A stretch of DNA of 64,000 nt from Corallium rubrum. Lineage: Eukaryota > Cnidaria > Anthozoa > Scleralcyonacea > Coralliidae. The stretch covers positions 69,243,042 through 69,307,041 of the forward strand of contig OZ035997.1 of the NCBI GenBank assembly GCA_964035015.1. Direction: 5' to 3'. Of this stretch, positions 26,860 through 38,822 are shown piece by piece. A program made the position numbers and the translations under genes. The notes below the pieces were generated by a model that was given only the letters and a program-made list of their open reading frames with translations, had not been told where the DNA came from and made no database searches. How positions within the stretch are numbered: the first letter of the stretch is position 1; each line of letters begins with the position of its first letter.

Positions 26860-29650
26860 ATGGATAAGACAAGTATTTATAGTGAATCCGACAGACCAGT
26901 ACCAAAACCAAGGAGGAAACCAACCCCAGTCCCACGTCCTATAGTGAAGCAGATGGATACAGCACTAAAGGGGTTTACAAAATCATATAGTATTAGCTTA
27001 GTAGGTACAAGAAAAGACGATCTTATAATGCAGCTGTATAGAAGTAGGTATGCTGTGAAAAAACAGATTCTAGAGTTGCTGACTGAATTAGGCGGTTATA
27101 AATTTGTTGAGACGTTTGCTGTGCGGTTTAAAAAGAAAGTTGCAGATGATATTATCCTTAGAAGGGGTTACTTCAACTGCTTCACTAAGACAGTGATAAA
27201 TGTAAAAGACATAAAAATGGTGTTACAAACCTCTGGTCAAGAAATCATGCATAGGGTTGGTAACTGGATGAAAGAGGGTTCTGGCTGGACAATAGACGCT
27301 TTAGTCACTCACTACATTAATATCGCTAAGTATAAACCACTAAGCGGTAAGTCCTACATAATATTACCGGCGGAATTACGTCATCATATGAAGGGGCTTA
27401 TTAACATAAAAAATAAAGATGACCAATGTTTTAGGTGGTGTCATATAAGGCTGCTTAACCCACAGGATAAAGACGCACAAAGAATAAAGGAGTCTGATAA
27501 AAAGTGGGTAGATAAGTTAGACTATAGTGGAGTGGAATTCCCAGTGGCTACAAAAAACTATAGTAGAATAGAATAGAAAAGCAAAATAATAGCAATGTAA
27601 ATGTCTTTGGGTATGATGGTAAGAAGCCCTACCCCATATACCTATCTAACAAGCAGAATAACTTATTGTTGAACCTACTATTGATAACATCAAATTCTGG
27701 AGAAAGACAGCATTATGTACTTATAAAGGACTTTAACAGGTTTATGTACAATCAGACTAAACATAAAGAGAGGAAACACTTCTGCATACACTGTCCCCAA
27801 TGTTTCTCCAGTGAGAATACATTAGCTGATCATAAGGAGGTTTGTATGGTAGTGAATGGCGCTCAGGCTATTGTTATGCCAGAAGAAGGAAAAAACATTC
27901 TAAAATTTACTAACTACCATAAACAATCAGAAGTACCCTTTGTTATCTATGCAGATTTCGAAGCGCTCACAGTAAAAGTAGATGGCTGTAAAAAAAGTGA
28001 TGCAATGTCATATACCGACGAGTATCAGAAACATATCAGTTGTGGGTATGGCTATAAGTTAGTCTGCCGTTATGATAGTAAATTCAGTAAGCCCGTCAAA
28101 ATATATCGCGGGGAAAATGTGATTGAAAAATTTCTTGAAAAAATGGTCCAAGAAGCAGAGTGGTGTCAGAAAGTAAAAGACGATAACTTCAGTATAGAAA
28201 TGATATTTACTGATGCTAATAAAGCTGATTTTACTAAGGCTGGTAAATGCCATATCTGCGATGAAGCATATAAACCAGATGATATACGCGTCAAAGACCA
28301 CTGCCATATAACTGGAGAATATAGAGGGTCAGCGCATCAAAAATGTAACCTTAACTATAGGGTTCCAGTGAAAATACCAGTGGTGTTTCATAATCTTAGG
28401 GGATATGATAGCCACTTTATAATGCAACACATTGGGAAAATAGCTAATAAAAATGAGATGAATATAAATGTCATACCAAACAATATGGAAAAGTATATGG
28501 CCTTCATGCTGGGTAAACATTTAGTTTTCTTAGACAGTTTTCAATATATGGCAAGTGGGTTAGACAGGTTAGTTAGCAATTTACCAAAGGAAGCTTTCCA
28601 CTACACTACGGAGGAGTTTCCTACAGGTGACTTACTAAGGAGAAAAGGTGTTTACCCTTATGACTATATGAATAGTGCCGACAGATTTGAAGAAACTAGT
28701 CTACCACCTATGGAGGAGTTCTATAGTATTTTAAATGATGAGCATATATCCACAGAAGACTATAACCATGCTATGAAAGTATGGGATAAATTTGGGTTGA
28801 CTAGTATTGGGTAAAATATATTTGGGTTGACTATATGTCTACTGGTGGGTTCCGCTGGTTAGACCAAGATAAATTCGAACTATGGCGCTACCGAAAAAAC
28901 TCTCCAAGGGTGCTATATTAGAGGTTGATTTAGAGTACCCAGAGGAATTACATAAGCATAACAGTTTCCCACTGGCACCTGAAAAAATGAAAGTGACAGA
29001 GAATATGCTTAGTGACTACTGTAAAAAATATCAGAAAAAGTTCAACATATCTACTGGGGATACCTACAAGCTGATTCCAAACTTATTTAACAAAGAAAAG
29101 TATATTCTACACTATAGGAACCTACAACTCTATAAAAAACTAGGTCTGAAAATAACTAAGATACATAGAGTACTAGAATTCGACCAGCGACCATGGTTAA
29201 AGGAATACATCGACTATAATACCGGTAAGAGAACCCAAGCAAAAAACGCCTTCGAAAAGGACTTCTTCAAATTAATGAACAACAGTGTCTTTGGGAAAAC
29301 TATGGAAAATATTAGAAAGCGGATAGATGTAAAACTAGTTACAAATGAAAAGAAACTACCTAAGCTAGTTAGTAGAACAACTTATGTGTCCAGTAAAATA
29401 TTTAATGAGGATTTAGTAGCAGTCCACCGTAAGAAGGAATCTATCTGCCTAAATAGACCTGCCTATGTTGGGATGAGCATATTAGACCTAAGTAAAACTC
29501 TCATGTATGATTTCCACTATCAGTATTTAAAGCAGAAGTACGGTGACATGGCTAAGCTGCTATTTACTGATACAGACTCACTATGTTATGAGATAATAAC
29601 AGAAGATGCTTATGTAGACTTCCATGAAAATTATGAAAAATTTGATAACA
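26860..29650 (+). pseudogene. Protein-primed type B DNA polymerase (Polinton), disrupted
   Basis: Replicative polymerase of the Polinton in three frames: 26860-27576, about 27580-28814 and about 28840-29650. Visible: N-terminal region with SGKSYIILPAELRHHMKGLI; Exo I (IYADFEAL); a Cys/His insert of endonuclease VII type (KCHICDEAY..KDHCHITGEYRG); Exo II (FHNLRGYDSHFI); motif B (FFKLMNNSVFGKTMEN); motif C (LLFTDTDSL). Breaks: a frame change near 27575 at a small ATAGA duplication; an internal deletion near 28800-28845 that removes Exo III and palm motif A; and loss of everything after 29650, where a GCT/GTT microsatellite starts. Cannot be functional. Confidence 0.88.
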
Positions 29651-29848
29651 GCGTCGTCGTCGTCGTCACTGCTGTTGCTGTTGTTGTTGTTGCTGTTGTT
29701 GTTGCTGTTGTTGTTGCTGTTGTTGTTGCTGTTGTTGCTGTTGTTGCTGTTGTTGCTGTTGCTGCTGTTGCTGCTGTTGCTGCTGTTGCTGCTGTTGCTG
29801 CTGTTGCTGCTGTTGTTGCTGTTGCTGCTGTTGCTGCTGCTGTTGTTG
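29650..29848. repeat. (GCTGTTGTT)n / (GCT)n microsatellite
   Basis: About 200 bp of imperfect GCT/GTT triplets fused to the end of the polymerase reading frame. The low-complexity Val/Ala/Leu frames through it are not genes. Confidence 0.9.
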
Positions 29849-29879
29849 ACATATTTAGTTTAGTTAGTATTTTGCTGTT

Positions 29880-30075
29880 ATTAATTGTAGCTAAGATTTG
29901 ACTTTGTAGTTAGTATATCTATTTACTAGTTTATTTAATTGAGTTTATTTTTGGGCCTGCAGTAATTGGCTCACTGCTGTCCCGGTGACCATGCCGTTGT
30001 ATTTTGAATTCATTTTGTAATGCATGTATATACTATAACACTATAATGGCGAATCTAATAAAAAAATAAATAAAT
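29880..30075 (+). mobile_element. LINE 3' UTR remnant
   Basis: Shares CAGTAATTGGC..., AATGGCGAA..ATAA and a (AAATA)n tail with the 3' end of the LINE at 31.4-33.64 kb. Only the tail is present. Confidence 0.6.
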
Positions 30076-30099
30076 TTGAAAGCAAGTAGGCATACCGGC

Positions 30100-30840
30100 A
30101 GGTGAATTCAAATTTTTATTATTTTCTCCTGTCGTCTTGCGTCTGTTCGGCAAATGATTTACTGTAGTGAGTGAACTTGTAACCAAAGACGAATTGTCAA
30201 CTCGAAAGCAAATGGGTTCCGAAGCTGAGGCCATTTGTGTACCGATCTTTCACACTTCCAAAGCTGCCTTCTTCAAGCCATCGGCCTCCAATTTATTTAA
30301 CATCACTCGTAGGATTTCAATATTAAGTTTGACTTCAGCCATTTCTGCCGATAAACGTCTACACTCCGTGCATTCTCTCTATTCTACGATTTGAAGAGAT
30401 TGATGAATCGTTGTTATCGTTTCGATCGTCGTTTAACGTCACACTTTCAGTTCGGTGCAAGCTCCCAATCTGTGCTTTTAACGTATTATCTATTAATGTA
30501 TTTGGCCTTGAAATAACGTCTTCTTATTAGCGTACCAAGTAATGGTAATTTGATCATTACGAAAAGCTTTGGCACTTCCCCTAGATGAGCTCCATTTGCC
30601 ATCTTCGCCGAAGATATCAAAAACAAATTGCTTTAGTTCTTTTAAGTCTCCAAGGTATTTAACTTCACCGTCAATATCATTTTCCAAATACTGGTTATAT
30701 TTCTGTAAAACCTCGGAAGCTCAAGTAATTTGTTCGACAGACGGACAGATGTGTATTTTGGTGGTTCGACTTTGGCCTTCTCTAACATCCCTTTTCAGTA
30801 GGAGCCTTTGTGTCAATCTTGGATTATTTTATTGTTAAAA
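30100..30840 (-). pseudogene. Degenerate ORF1-like coding repeat
   Basis: Fragmented frames on the minus strand. The best (30493-30687) contains KQFVFDIFGEDGKWSSSRGS followed by an ITITWYANKKTLFQG strand. This pairing recurs in repetitive coral-type proteins I associate with retroelement first ORFs. A coiled-coil-like part follows in another frame (CRRLSAEMAEVKLNIEILRV). Several stops; not functional. Confidence 0.4.
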
Positions 30841-31399
30841 GTGTCGTGACCAACTTGTGTTACTTTTTTTGGAGTGGTTTATTATTTTTCGTAGAATAAT
30901 TTGGATTGTTTTATTTGCCGTTTGGCCTGTCTCGCCGCATTATTCTGTGGTTTTGTCTTCACGTTATTTCTTCATAATTCGTACAGCTGGTGAGCAACAA
31001 CTCCATCATTTACTTGGACTTGGTGTTCCTGTTTTCCTGTTCAGGTTTCATTTCTAGATCTGTTGTGAATTTTGAATTGTTCAATATTATATATTTGACC
31101 GTTGGTGATAATTAACCGTCTCCCAAACGCTTGGCCTTTAAATCCTGAGAATTTGATTTCTTGACTTTTCTACGCTCTCCGTACAGCGCGCTTGCCGAAA
31201 TTTCATCATTTATTTGGTTTTGGTGTTCTTATCCTTGAGTCCAAATTACATTTCTATATTTAACAAAGCTTTTGAATTCATGTTTTTATAATTATTTGGC
31301 CGTTGGTTGTTTCTTCAGTTCGTCTTAGTTGAACCCTGACCTTCGGAACTCGAAATTTTTTTTTCAAGTTCGGGGTTTTCCCTTGACATATAAGCTTAG

Positions 31400-32155
31400 T
31401 TGGAAAACTTACTGAAATTCAAAATCCAAAACATGGTTTCGAAGAATATTCAACGTGGCGAAAGTATATCCAACCTTGTGAAAGTTAGCCGACTTCTATT
31501 TTTCTTCGCAATCTTCTGGCTGTCCTTAAAACCCAAACCTCTACATTACGACGCCAAACCAACTCTAAAATCTGTTAAAATTAGCTCAGAACTTGCAACC
31601 CATCCTGAGAAACTGTGTTTAGTTTGGGCTTCTACTCGTGATGTAGTATTAAGAAAATTCCACTTGCCTACCAATCATCGGCATCGCTACAGTTTGGATC
31701 TTCAAATAAATCGTAAGAACTTGCATGCAGTTACTGGTGACATCTCAACCAATCCAAGTCCTTTCAGCACGAGAGATGTCTCATACAAAGCTTCATGTCT
31801 TATTGTCAATGCTCGAAGCCTTAAAAGCATGCACTATGTAAACGGAAAACAAGTGTGTAATCTCTCTCGTTTTCAAGAGCTCGTTTACGATGAAAACTCT
31901 GATCTTGTCTGGGTAACTGAGACTTGGCTACACGAAGACATTGTAAACACTGAGATCCTTCCAGTTGGCTATAATATCTACGGGAAAGACCGGGAATCAC
32001 ATACCGGTGGAGTCTTGCTGGCAGTGAAAACGAATTCGTTTATTTCCTCCTGTGAAATTGTTGACTTGGATTCTGACTTCGAAGTTATGACAAACTCAAA
32101 TCTAACGCTACTGATCTGTTGTTGTTACAGGCCTACCAACACTGATAGGAATTGA
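31400..32155 (+). pseudogene. LINE ORF2: N-terminus and APE-type endonuclease
   Basis: 251 residues, with a start region of unknown role and an endonuclease: CLIVNARSLKSM, DLVWVTETWLHEDI (catalytic E), HTGGVLLAVK, TLLICCCYRPT. Ends at a stop; GDFNLSKIHW follows at about 32219 in another frame. Confidence 0.82.
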
Positions 32156-32216
32156 ATGGATAAATTGAATATATTTTTGGCTCAATGCGCTTCGCGTTAC
32201 GACAATATGCTAATCT

Positions 32217-32795
32217 GTGGTGATTTCAACCTGTCGAAAATCCACTGGGAATCGCCTGAAAAAAACAACAGGAGGTGAGGAAGTACTATTCACGGAATTG
32301 TTAAACGATTTTTTCTTAACGCAGTTAAATACTTTGCCAATTCGAGGAAATAACGTACTTTTCGATTGGTTTAGCTTTTACCTACGTGGCCGTCGGCAAA
32401 GAGTTACGGTACTCGGTGCAACATCTCAAGAGCAAACTGGCACATCAGGCATTCCGCAAGGGTCACTCCTCGGACCGATGCTGTTCCTTCTGTTTGTAAA
32501 CAACCTCCCTGAAGCTGTTACAACCTCTAAAGTAGCATGCTTTGCTGATGACACTAAAATCTACAAACAAGTTGATTCGGTAGAAGACGCAGCCTATTTA
32601 CAACATGACCTGGCCAGTTTAGTTAATTGGTCGGAAAAGACGGGACTTTTGTTCAACCAGAGCAAATGCAAGAGCCAGCGGATTACTCGGAAGAAAAAGT
32701 ATGTAGAATTCCCCTACTTCGTCCAGGACGATTTGGTGAAATCCTGTGCTGAAGAAAAAGATCTCGGTGTTTGGGTAGCTAGCGACCTCAGCTAG
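32217..32795 (+). pseudogene. LINE ORF2: RT palm after deletion
   Basis: Contains FDWFSFYLRGRRQRV, TSGIPQGSLLGPMLFLLF (motif B), ACFADDTKIYKQ (motif C, ADD) and LLFNQSKCK. The residues before FDWF belong to the endonuclease side, marking the deletion junction. Thumb continues at 32847-33218. Confidence 0.82.
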
Positions 32796-32846
32796 ACGAA
32801 ACAACTGCATGAACAATGCAGCAAAGCGAACAAGCTTCTTGGCTTC

Positions 32847-33218
32847 GTGCGCAGATCATCCACCGAAATTAAGAACATTGGAACTCGCCGTACGTTGTAC
32901 TTGGCTCTTGTCAGACCTCATCTCGGCTGCTACGCTACTCAGGTTTGGGCTCCACAATCAATTGAGTTGTTAAAACGTGTAGAGAGAGTCCAGATACCCT
33001 TTCGATGCGAAGCGTCCTACACAGATAGACTCAAGCTAAGAGGACTTCTTCCAGTGTCGTACTGGCACGAATACCTTGATCTGTTGTTTTTCTTCAAGCT
33101 CTTTAATGGCCTTGTTTGTAGTAGACCGGAAATGTTACCAGCAGTAAAATTACCTGTACGGCAAACCAAGATCTGTCAGCAATATCAATGTCATAAGTTT
33201 TGTTCCTTACCGATGTAG
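32847..33218 (+). pseudogene. LINE ORF2: RT thumb and C-terminus
   Basis: RRTLYLALVRPHLGCYATQVW, the standard thumb motif, then a short basic C-terminal segment. Frame-shifted from the preceding piece. Confidence 0.75.
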
Positions 33219-33706
33219 AACAGTAACTTACGAACGATCCTTCATGGTCAGAGTAACCAGAACCTGGAATGCATTACCAGATTTTTTTTTCATTCATTTA
33301 AGAAAGTCCTACTTGAACACTACTACAACGCTCTTGACACAATCTATAACCAAGACGACCCCTGGACTTGGAAATCAATCTGCCTAAAATCTCGGCACGT
33401 CACCTTGAGAAATCCCTAACTTGTTGTTATTAATTTGCTACTACTTTTCTTTTTTCTTTTTCTTTTCCTTTTTTTTTTCTTCTCACCAGTCAATCAGCAT
33501 ATTTATGTAAATACAATCCATTTATTATTTTTATTTTACACGGGCCCCACAGTAATTGGCGTAAGCTGTAGTGGTATCCCTGTCAGATTTGTCTTTTGTA
33601 TGTTTATTTACTAATGGCGAAGTATAATAAATAAATAAATATTCTGGGGAGCACAAAGACACGTCTACTCGCCATGACAAACTTAATTATTTTACTTGGT
33701 TTTTAG

Positions 33707-33710
<4 letters not shown>

Positions 33711-33753
<43 letters not shown>
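33711..33753. repeat. (GTAA)n microsatellite
   Basis: About 10-11 copies of GTAA. Confidence 0.9.
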
Positions 33754-33754
<1 letters not shown>

Positions 33755-33764
33755 CCGTCGGGAA

Positions 33765-34413
33765 CGTTCACAGTATCCAGTCTAATTCAGTGGTCTGGAC
33801 CTCTGCATAAACCAACGCAAGAATCCACCAAGTTAGTTAGAGATGGAACTATAACCGACAGCTCAGGTACGCTAAAGCTTTCTGTTTGGGAAGAACATAT
33901 AAATCAAGTAAAGGAGGGCGAATTCTTTACGATAACAGACTGCAAGCTGAGATTTTACTACGGAAAATGTCTTTCCACCACGCGTACAACAACTGTTGCT
34001 GAAGCAGTAAAGCACGATTGCGTACGCTAAAAAATGGAGATAATATTATATGCTGTCCCGAGATACTAAATGTCTCTGTAAGCACGTACCCGATATGCAA
34101 CAATAAAGAGTGCAAGAAAAAAATCAATGGAAACCCTGGCAGTCAACTTGTTAAGTGTCTTGCTTGCAACAGGTCCATGTTGATCAAGAACTGTTATTTT
34201 GACTTGAATGCAAATTTTCAGTTGCAAACAGCGGAAGATAAAACGATCAATATCACTGCGTTCGCCAGAGTTCTCACTGTGTTCTTAAACAAGGACGTGT
34301 ATTTATATAGGGACAACTTAGATGACCTTATCGAAAAACTTCTTGTCTTGGAATCTACCGACTTTCATATATCCCAAGGAAGACTCGTCTCCAAAATAGG
34401 GTATCACCAATGA
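33765..34413 (+). pseudogene. RPA-like OB-fold / zinc-ribbon protein fragment
   Basis: Two frames. The first (about 33780-34020) looks like an OB-fold strand set (DGTITDSSGTLKLSVWEEHI, FFTITDCKLRFYYGKCLSTT), as in replication protein A large subunits. The second (34018-34413) has a Cys4 zinc-ribbon pattern (CNNKECKKKI...VKCLACNRSM) and a second OB-like part. A frameshift near 34025 separates them. Single-stranded-DNA-binding proteins of this type accompany Helitrons and some other elements, but no helicase is nearby, so the owner is unknown. 5' end lost at the microsatellite. Confidence 0.55.
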
Positions 34414-34429
34414 CGATTTATTTATAGAC

Positions 34430-35440
34430 TATGAACGATATAGAGTATAGTTAATACTTACTGTTTTCTTGTTTTATGGTATCACAAATGTGTCCATGAA
34501 GAACAATTTAATTTTTAATTGTCTGTATATATCAGTTACGCCTTGTTGTTAGTTACTGTTTTGAGGTTTTCTTGTATTGATATTCTTTGGAATAATTAAA
34601 GACCAGATCAACTATAAACAATGTAAAGGGGTATTACGAAATACAAAAGATAGTCGAAATCTCTAATTAAAATGTTAACGAAGTTACCTTTGTAGGTATT
34701 CTATAACAATTTCACCTACCAAATTAGAGATTGCCAGTTAAAAATTTATTGCAAAATTTACTCTACTGCCAAGTTTACGCCCACTATGATATGCCCAGAC
34801 GATTTCAGATCTACAATTCTTCAACGTCAGCCAGTAATACACGTCATCTAGTGATCTGTATACCCTGTTTGTAAGTCATTATTGTTATTAGTTATACTGC
34901 TTTCTTCTTCTATTTACATTCTTAAGAAGCCACGAAATCGACTGGCAACAATAATTATTACAGTAACAAAATTACTTGTTATCGCTCACCCAAACTTAAT
35001 ACTAGCAGTTTTACAGGTTTAATCAATCAGCCGGGGGCAGTTTTAGTGTAGACTATTTCTAGAAATACTATTTCTAGAAATAGTTTAAATTCAAAAAAAC
35101 TCAATAATATCAATTTGAACCCTCACCTTTTAAACTTGCGCAGCTACGGCACTACGCCAATAATTCACTTGCCTTTTATAATAAAATTTGAACCCTCACC
35201 TTTTAAACTTGTGCAGCCTTTATAACCAATTGCTTCCTTGACAGCTTAAACAATTTATGCTTGACCTTAAACATTTGATACAAAGCGAATATTAGAAATG
35301 TAAATATATTGACCTTAAACAATTTATACAAAGCGAATATTAGAAATACAAATATATATTTAAAATAATACGTATGATCATACAGTATGATCACTACCAT
35401 GATGTCGCTCGAACAATGACTCTTTCATTTACAATCGTTT
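34430..35440. other. Non-coding A/T-rich stretch with short repeats
   Basis: No gene. Holds direct repeats of AATTTGAACCCTCACC (about 35115 and 35187), of CAAAGCGAATATTAGAAAT (35281 and 35332), and a TATTTCTAGAAATA palindrome pair near 35050-35080. Confidence 0.5.
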
Positions 35441-35446
35441 TCAACC

Positions 35447-35740
35447 TCATAGAATAATGCCATGCGTTGTAACAGTTAGTTCATCCTTGACACCTTTGAA
35501 TGCTTTAACAACAGGTGAGTCCCATTTATTTATCTTGATCGCAGCATGAAGTCCTCTTAATGTTCTGTTCAAATTAGTGGCATCCATAATCTCTTCCAAT
35601 GTCATTGCTTTTGGAATTCCATTGTTCACAATTAAATTGATGTACTCTTCTGTCATATCTTGTTTTCGTGTACTTCCAGGAGTACGATGTCTGGATAAAT
35701 AGTCTGCAGGATTATTTGCTCCAATCTGAGTTCTAAACAA
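35447..35740 (-). pseudogene. Ty3/Gypsy polyprotein fragment (RNase H end to integrase N-terminus)
   Basis: 97 residues containing NPADYLSRHRTPGS, the conserved RNase H/integrase boundary, and KAMTLEEIMDATNLNRTLRG. Probably the downstream piece of the Gypsy element whose gag starts at 49.77 kb. Confidence 0.75.
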
Positions 35741-35768
35741 AAAAGAGTTCTATAGCAACAGAACGAAA

Positions 35769-36044
35769 GTGGCCGGGAAGAAAGTCGGCAACATCCGAAA
35801 TCTTAGTGACTTCGCCTTGGATCCAAACAAGAAACTCTTCGTCTCTGAGTCCTTGACGCCACTGAGAAAGCGGTTATTTGGCAGTATAAATAACTTTAAG
35901 AAAGACCGCAAATGGAAGTTCATTTGGACTAATAACGGACGAATTTACCTAAAGCAAGGGGAGACCACGCATACCTTCATATTTGATTCGGCAGATGAGT
36001 TCGCAGACTTCAAAAGCAATTTGTTAAACACATCAAATGGCTGA
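35769..36044 (+). pseudogene. LINE ORF1, C-terminal domain
   Basis: 91 residues: KLFVSESLTPLRKRLFGSIN and WKFIWTNNGRIYLKQGE. Closely parallels the ORF1 end at 47106-47360. Nucleic-acid-binding C-terminal domain of an L1-type ORF1 protein is likely. Confidence 0.65.
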
Positions 36045-36238
36045 ATCCAACACTGTGGCAGTATTTTACCTGCATATATCTAAAAGAAATTACTATTTCC
36101 CTGGTTCTGATGTTTACTTAACAAGTAAGCTGCACAGTTTATTTAGCTGCTTGACAATAATCGTTCATTCATTATTTATTGACTTTACTTTAGATTTAAT
36201 TATGACGTCCTATAAACCTATCAGTCTATATTAACGCA

Positions 36239-38822
36239 ATGAACTTCTCGTATGAGTTGCCGTTTTACGGCTTATCAGACAGAGACTTTGTGAAAGGTAC
36301 AGGGGCATGGGTTTATGATACTGCTAGTTTATTAACAGACTCCAATGATTTATTCAAATGTATTCTTGAAAGTCCTGATAAAGAAGATGACTTGAATTTG
36401 AATACATCAGGTAGATTAAAAATAGAATCCAAATACCAAACAATAAAACAAACGGGATCGTGTTTTGAAAAGATTACATCAAAAGGCTTTTCAATATTTA
36501 GCTGTAATATTCGTAGCTTACCGAAAAATTTGTGTTTCCTTAATGATATATTATGAGCAGTAAAGGACTTGCCTAGCATAATAGCTATATCAGAAACCAA
36601 ATTGCTTGATAATAACCTGTACAATATCTCCATACCAGGGTATACATTTTTAAATGTGAATTCTATGACAAATGCTGGAGGAGTGGACATCTATATAAAA
36701 GATGACCTAAATTTTATCAGAAGGAAAGACCTATAATTCTCCTCAGATGGCCTTGAAACGTGCTTTGTTGAGTTACCAAGAGCTAAACATAAAAGTGTCA
36801 TTGTTGGCTGTATTTATAGACACCCACACAGTAGTGCACAAAATTTTCAAGAAATATTAAAACAAAAATTAGAATATCTGAATAATCAAAATTATGAGGC
36901 ATATATCCTTGGTGACATCAACATAGATTTCTTCAAATATAATTCTGATAATTTAACCTCTGATTATCTAGACATGTTATTTGATTTAGGCTATATGCCG
37001 CTTATCACTAAGGCTACTAGAATTACGGACCATAGCTCTACTCTCATTGATCACATCTACACAAATTGTCCACAAAAGGTTCTAAAATCTGGAATCTGTT
37101 TGGCAGATATTTCAGATCACTTGCCTTGCTTTGCTGAATAGCTACAAAGCTCCCAGCATATACACAAGAAAAATATTACAGCGATTATTCAAATTTTGAC
37201 AAGGACAGTTATTTAGCAGACTTGGTTCAAATCGATTTTTGTAGCCTAGTGAACATTGATAATGTAAATGAGAGTATGAATAATATAATTGATACATTGC
37301 AAGGAATAACAAACAGACATGCGCCAATAAAAGGCCTCAAACTCTAAAAAGAAACTTAAGAAAACCTTGGATTTCTAAAGCCATACTTGTTTCGATTAAA
37401 AGAAAACAAAAGTTGTTCAAGTCTCATTTTCTTAGTAGTGATCCAGAAAAACTCAGAGTATAAAACTTTTCGTAACAAACTTAATAAGATTATGGAAATA
37501 GCTAAACAAAAGTATTTTAGTATGCAATTTTATGTAAATAAAAATAACATTAAAACGACATGGAAATTGATAGGTGTGATCATCAATAGAAGAAAAAGAG
37601 CTAATCTCACAATTACTAAACTTTTATACAACAACAAATGTTACACTACCAAAACTAGTATATGTGAACAGTTGAATTCACATTTCATTAATATTGGCCC
37701 TAGATTGTCGGCCCAATTACCAAACTATGAAAATCTCAATCCTACTAAATATATCACTGGAACATTTCTAAATAGCTTTATGTTTAAACCTATTAATTTC
37801 CATGAGGTACAGGAGATAATAATGAACTTGAAGAACAATAAATCATCCATAGGAACTCCTGTAAAATTTATAAAATTAGCTCACAACAATATCAGTGAAG
37901 CGTTAACAACAGCATATAATCTATACAACAAGGTATTGTTCCTGACATTTTAAAAATATCTAAAGTAACACCTGTGGACAAAGGTGGTGATATCACAGAT
38001 CCCACAAATTTTCGCCCTATTTCAATTCTTTCCATATTCACCCAGATTTTTGAAAAAACTGGTATATAAACAACTAATAAATTATATTGAAAAGTATGAT
38101 ATTCTGTACCAATTTCAGTTTGGGTTTAGAAAAGGTAAATCTACAGAACAAGCTATAACTGAAATAACAGATAAATTTAAAAATGCAATTGATAATAACT
38201 TGTTTACCTGTGGAGTTTTCCTTGACTTTGCAAAAGCATTCCATACTGTAAATCACAGTATCCTTTTGGAAAAATTAGAAAAATATGGAATAAGGGGATT
38301 ACCTCTACAGTGGTTTACAAGTTATCTAACAAACAGATAGCAATATGTATCCATTGATGGTACAGAATCTTCAAAGAAAACAGTAATCTGTGGTATCCCA
38401 CAAGGTAGTTCACTTGGTCCCCTCCTATTTCTCCTATACATAAATGATATATAAATGTTCCGACAAACTTTCTTTTAGAATCTATGTGGATGACACCAAC
38501 ATATTTGCCTCTTCCTCCAGTGCAACAAACTTAAAATCTTTGATTAACCATGAGTTAATTAAAGTTAAAGAATGGTGTGATTTAAATAAGCTCACAATCA
38601 ATTTAAAAAAAACCCAATTACATGATAATTAAATCTCAAAAAAAGAAAACAAACATCGCATGGGATATCAAATTGATCAATAATAATGGTACGAGCTACT
38701 CTCTAGAAAAGAAAGATCATATTAAGTATCTAGGTGTATTAATTGATGATACTATGTCATGGAAACACCATATTTTTTACATTTGTTCACGTATCTCTAG
38801 AAACATAGGTATTTTTTTTTAA
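36239..38822 (+). pseudogene. LINE ORF2 (endonuclease and reverse transcriptase), broken
   Basis: Pieces in order: 36239-36556 (N-terminus, SCNIRSLPKNL); about 36557-37140 (endonuclease: AISETKLL, VGCIYRHPH, ILGDINIDF); 37387-37953; 37984-38340 (FGFRKGKSTEQAI, GVFLDFAKAFHTVNH); a stop then CGIPQGSSLGPLLF; 38444-38632 (RIYVDDTNIFAS, catalytic VDD); 38622-38822 (IKYLGVLIDDTMSWKHHI). Confidence 0.8.

Larger units (their letters stand above)
11273..29650. mobile_element. Degenerate Polinton/Maverick (adintovirus-like) element
   Basis: Defined by co-occurrence of capsid, penton-like and virion-type genes, rve integrase, accessory membrane-protein genes, a BRO-N/VRR-NUC gene and a protein-primed type B DNA polymerase. 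After subtracting later insertions about 11 kb remains, shorter than the usual 15-20 kb. Neither terminal inverted repeat could be identified. No packaging ATPase or adenain-type protease is visible. Almost every gene carries frameshifts or insertions, so this is a fossil. Confidence 0.8.
31360..33645 (+). mobile_element. Non-LTR retrotransposon with internal deletion
   Basis: Endonuclease domain, then a junction near 32350 that jumps into the RT palm, then thumb and 3' UTR ending in (AATA)n at 33640. The missing RT fingers indicate a deletion of about 1 kb or more relative to an intact element. Confidence 0.8.

Noticed and set aside
29624-29863. Poly-Leu and poly-Ala/Thr frames
   Set aside because: Triplet-repeat artefacts, not genes.
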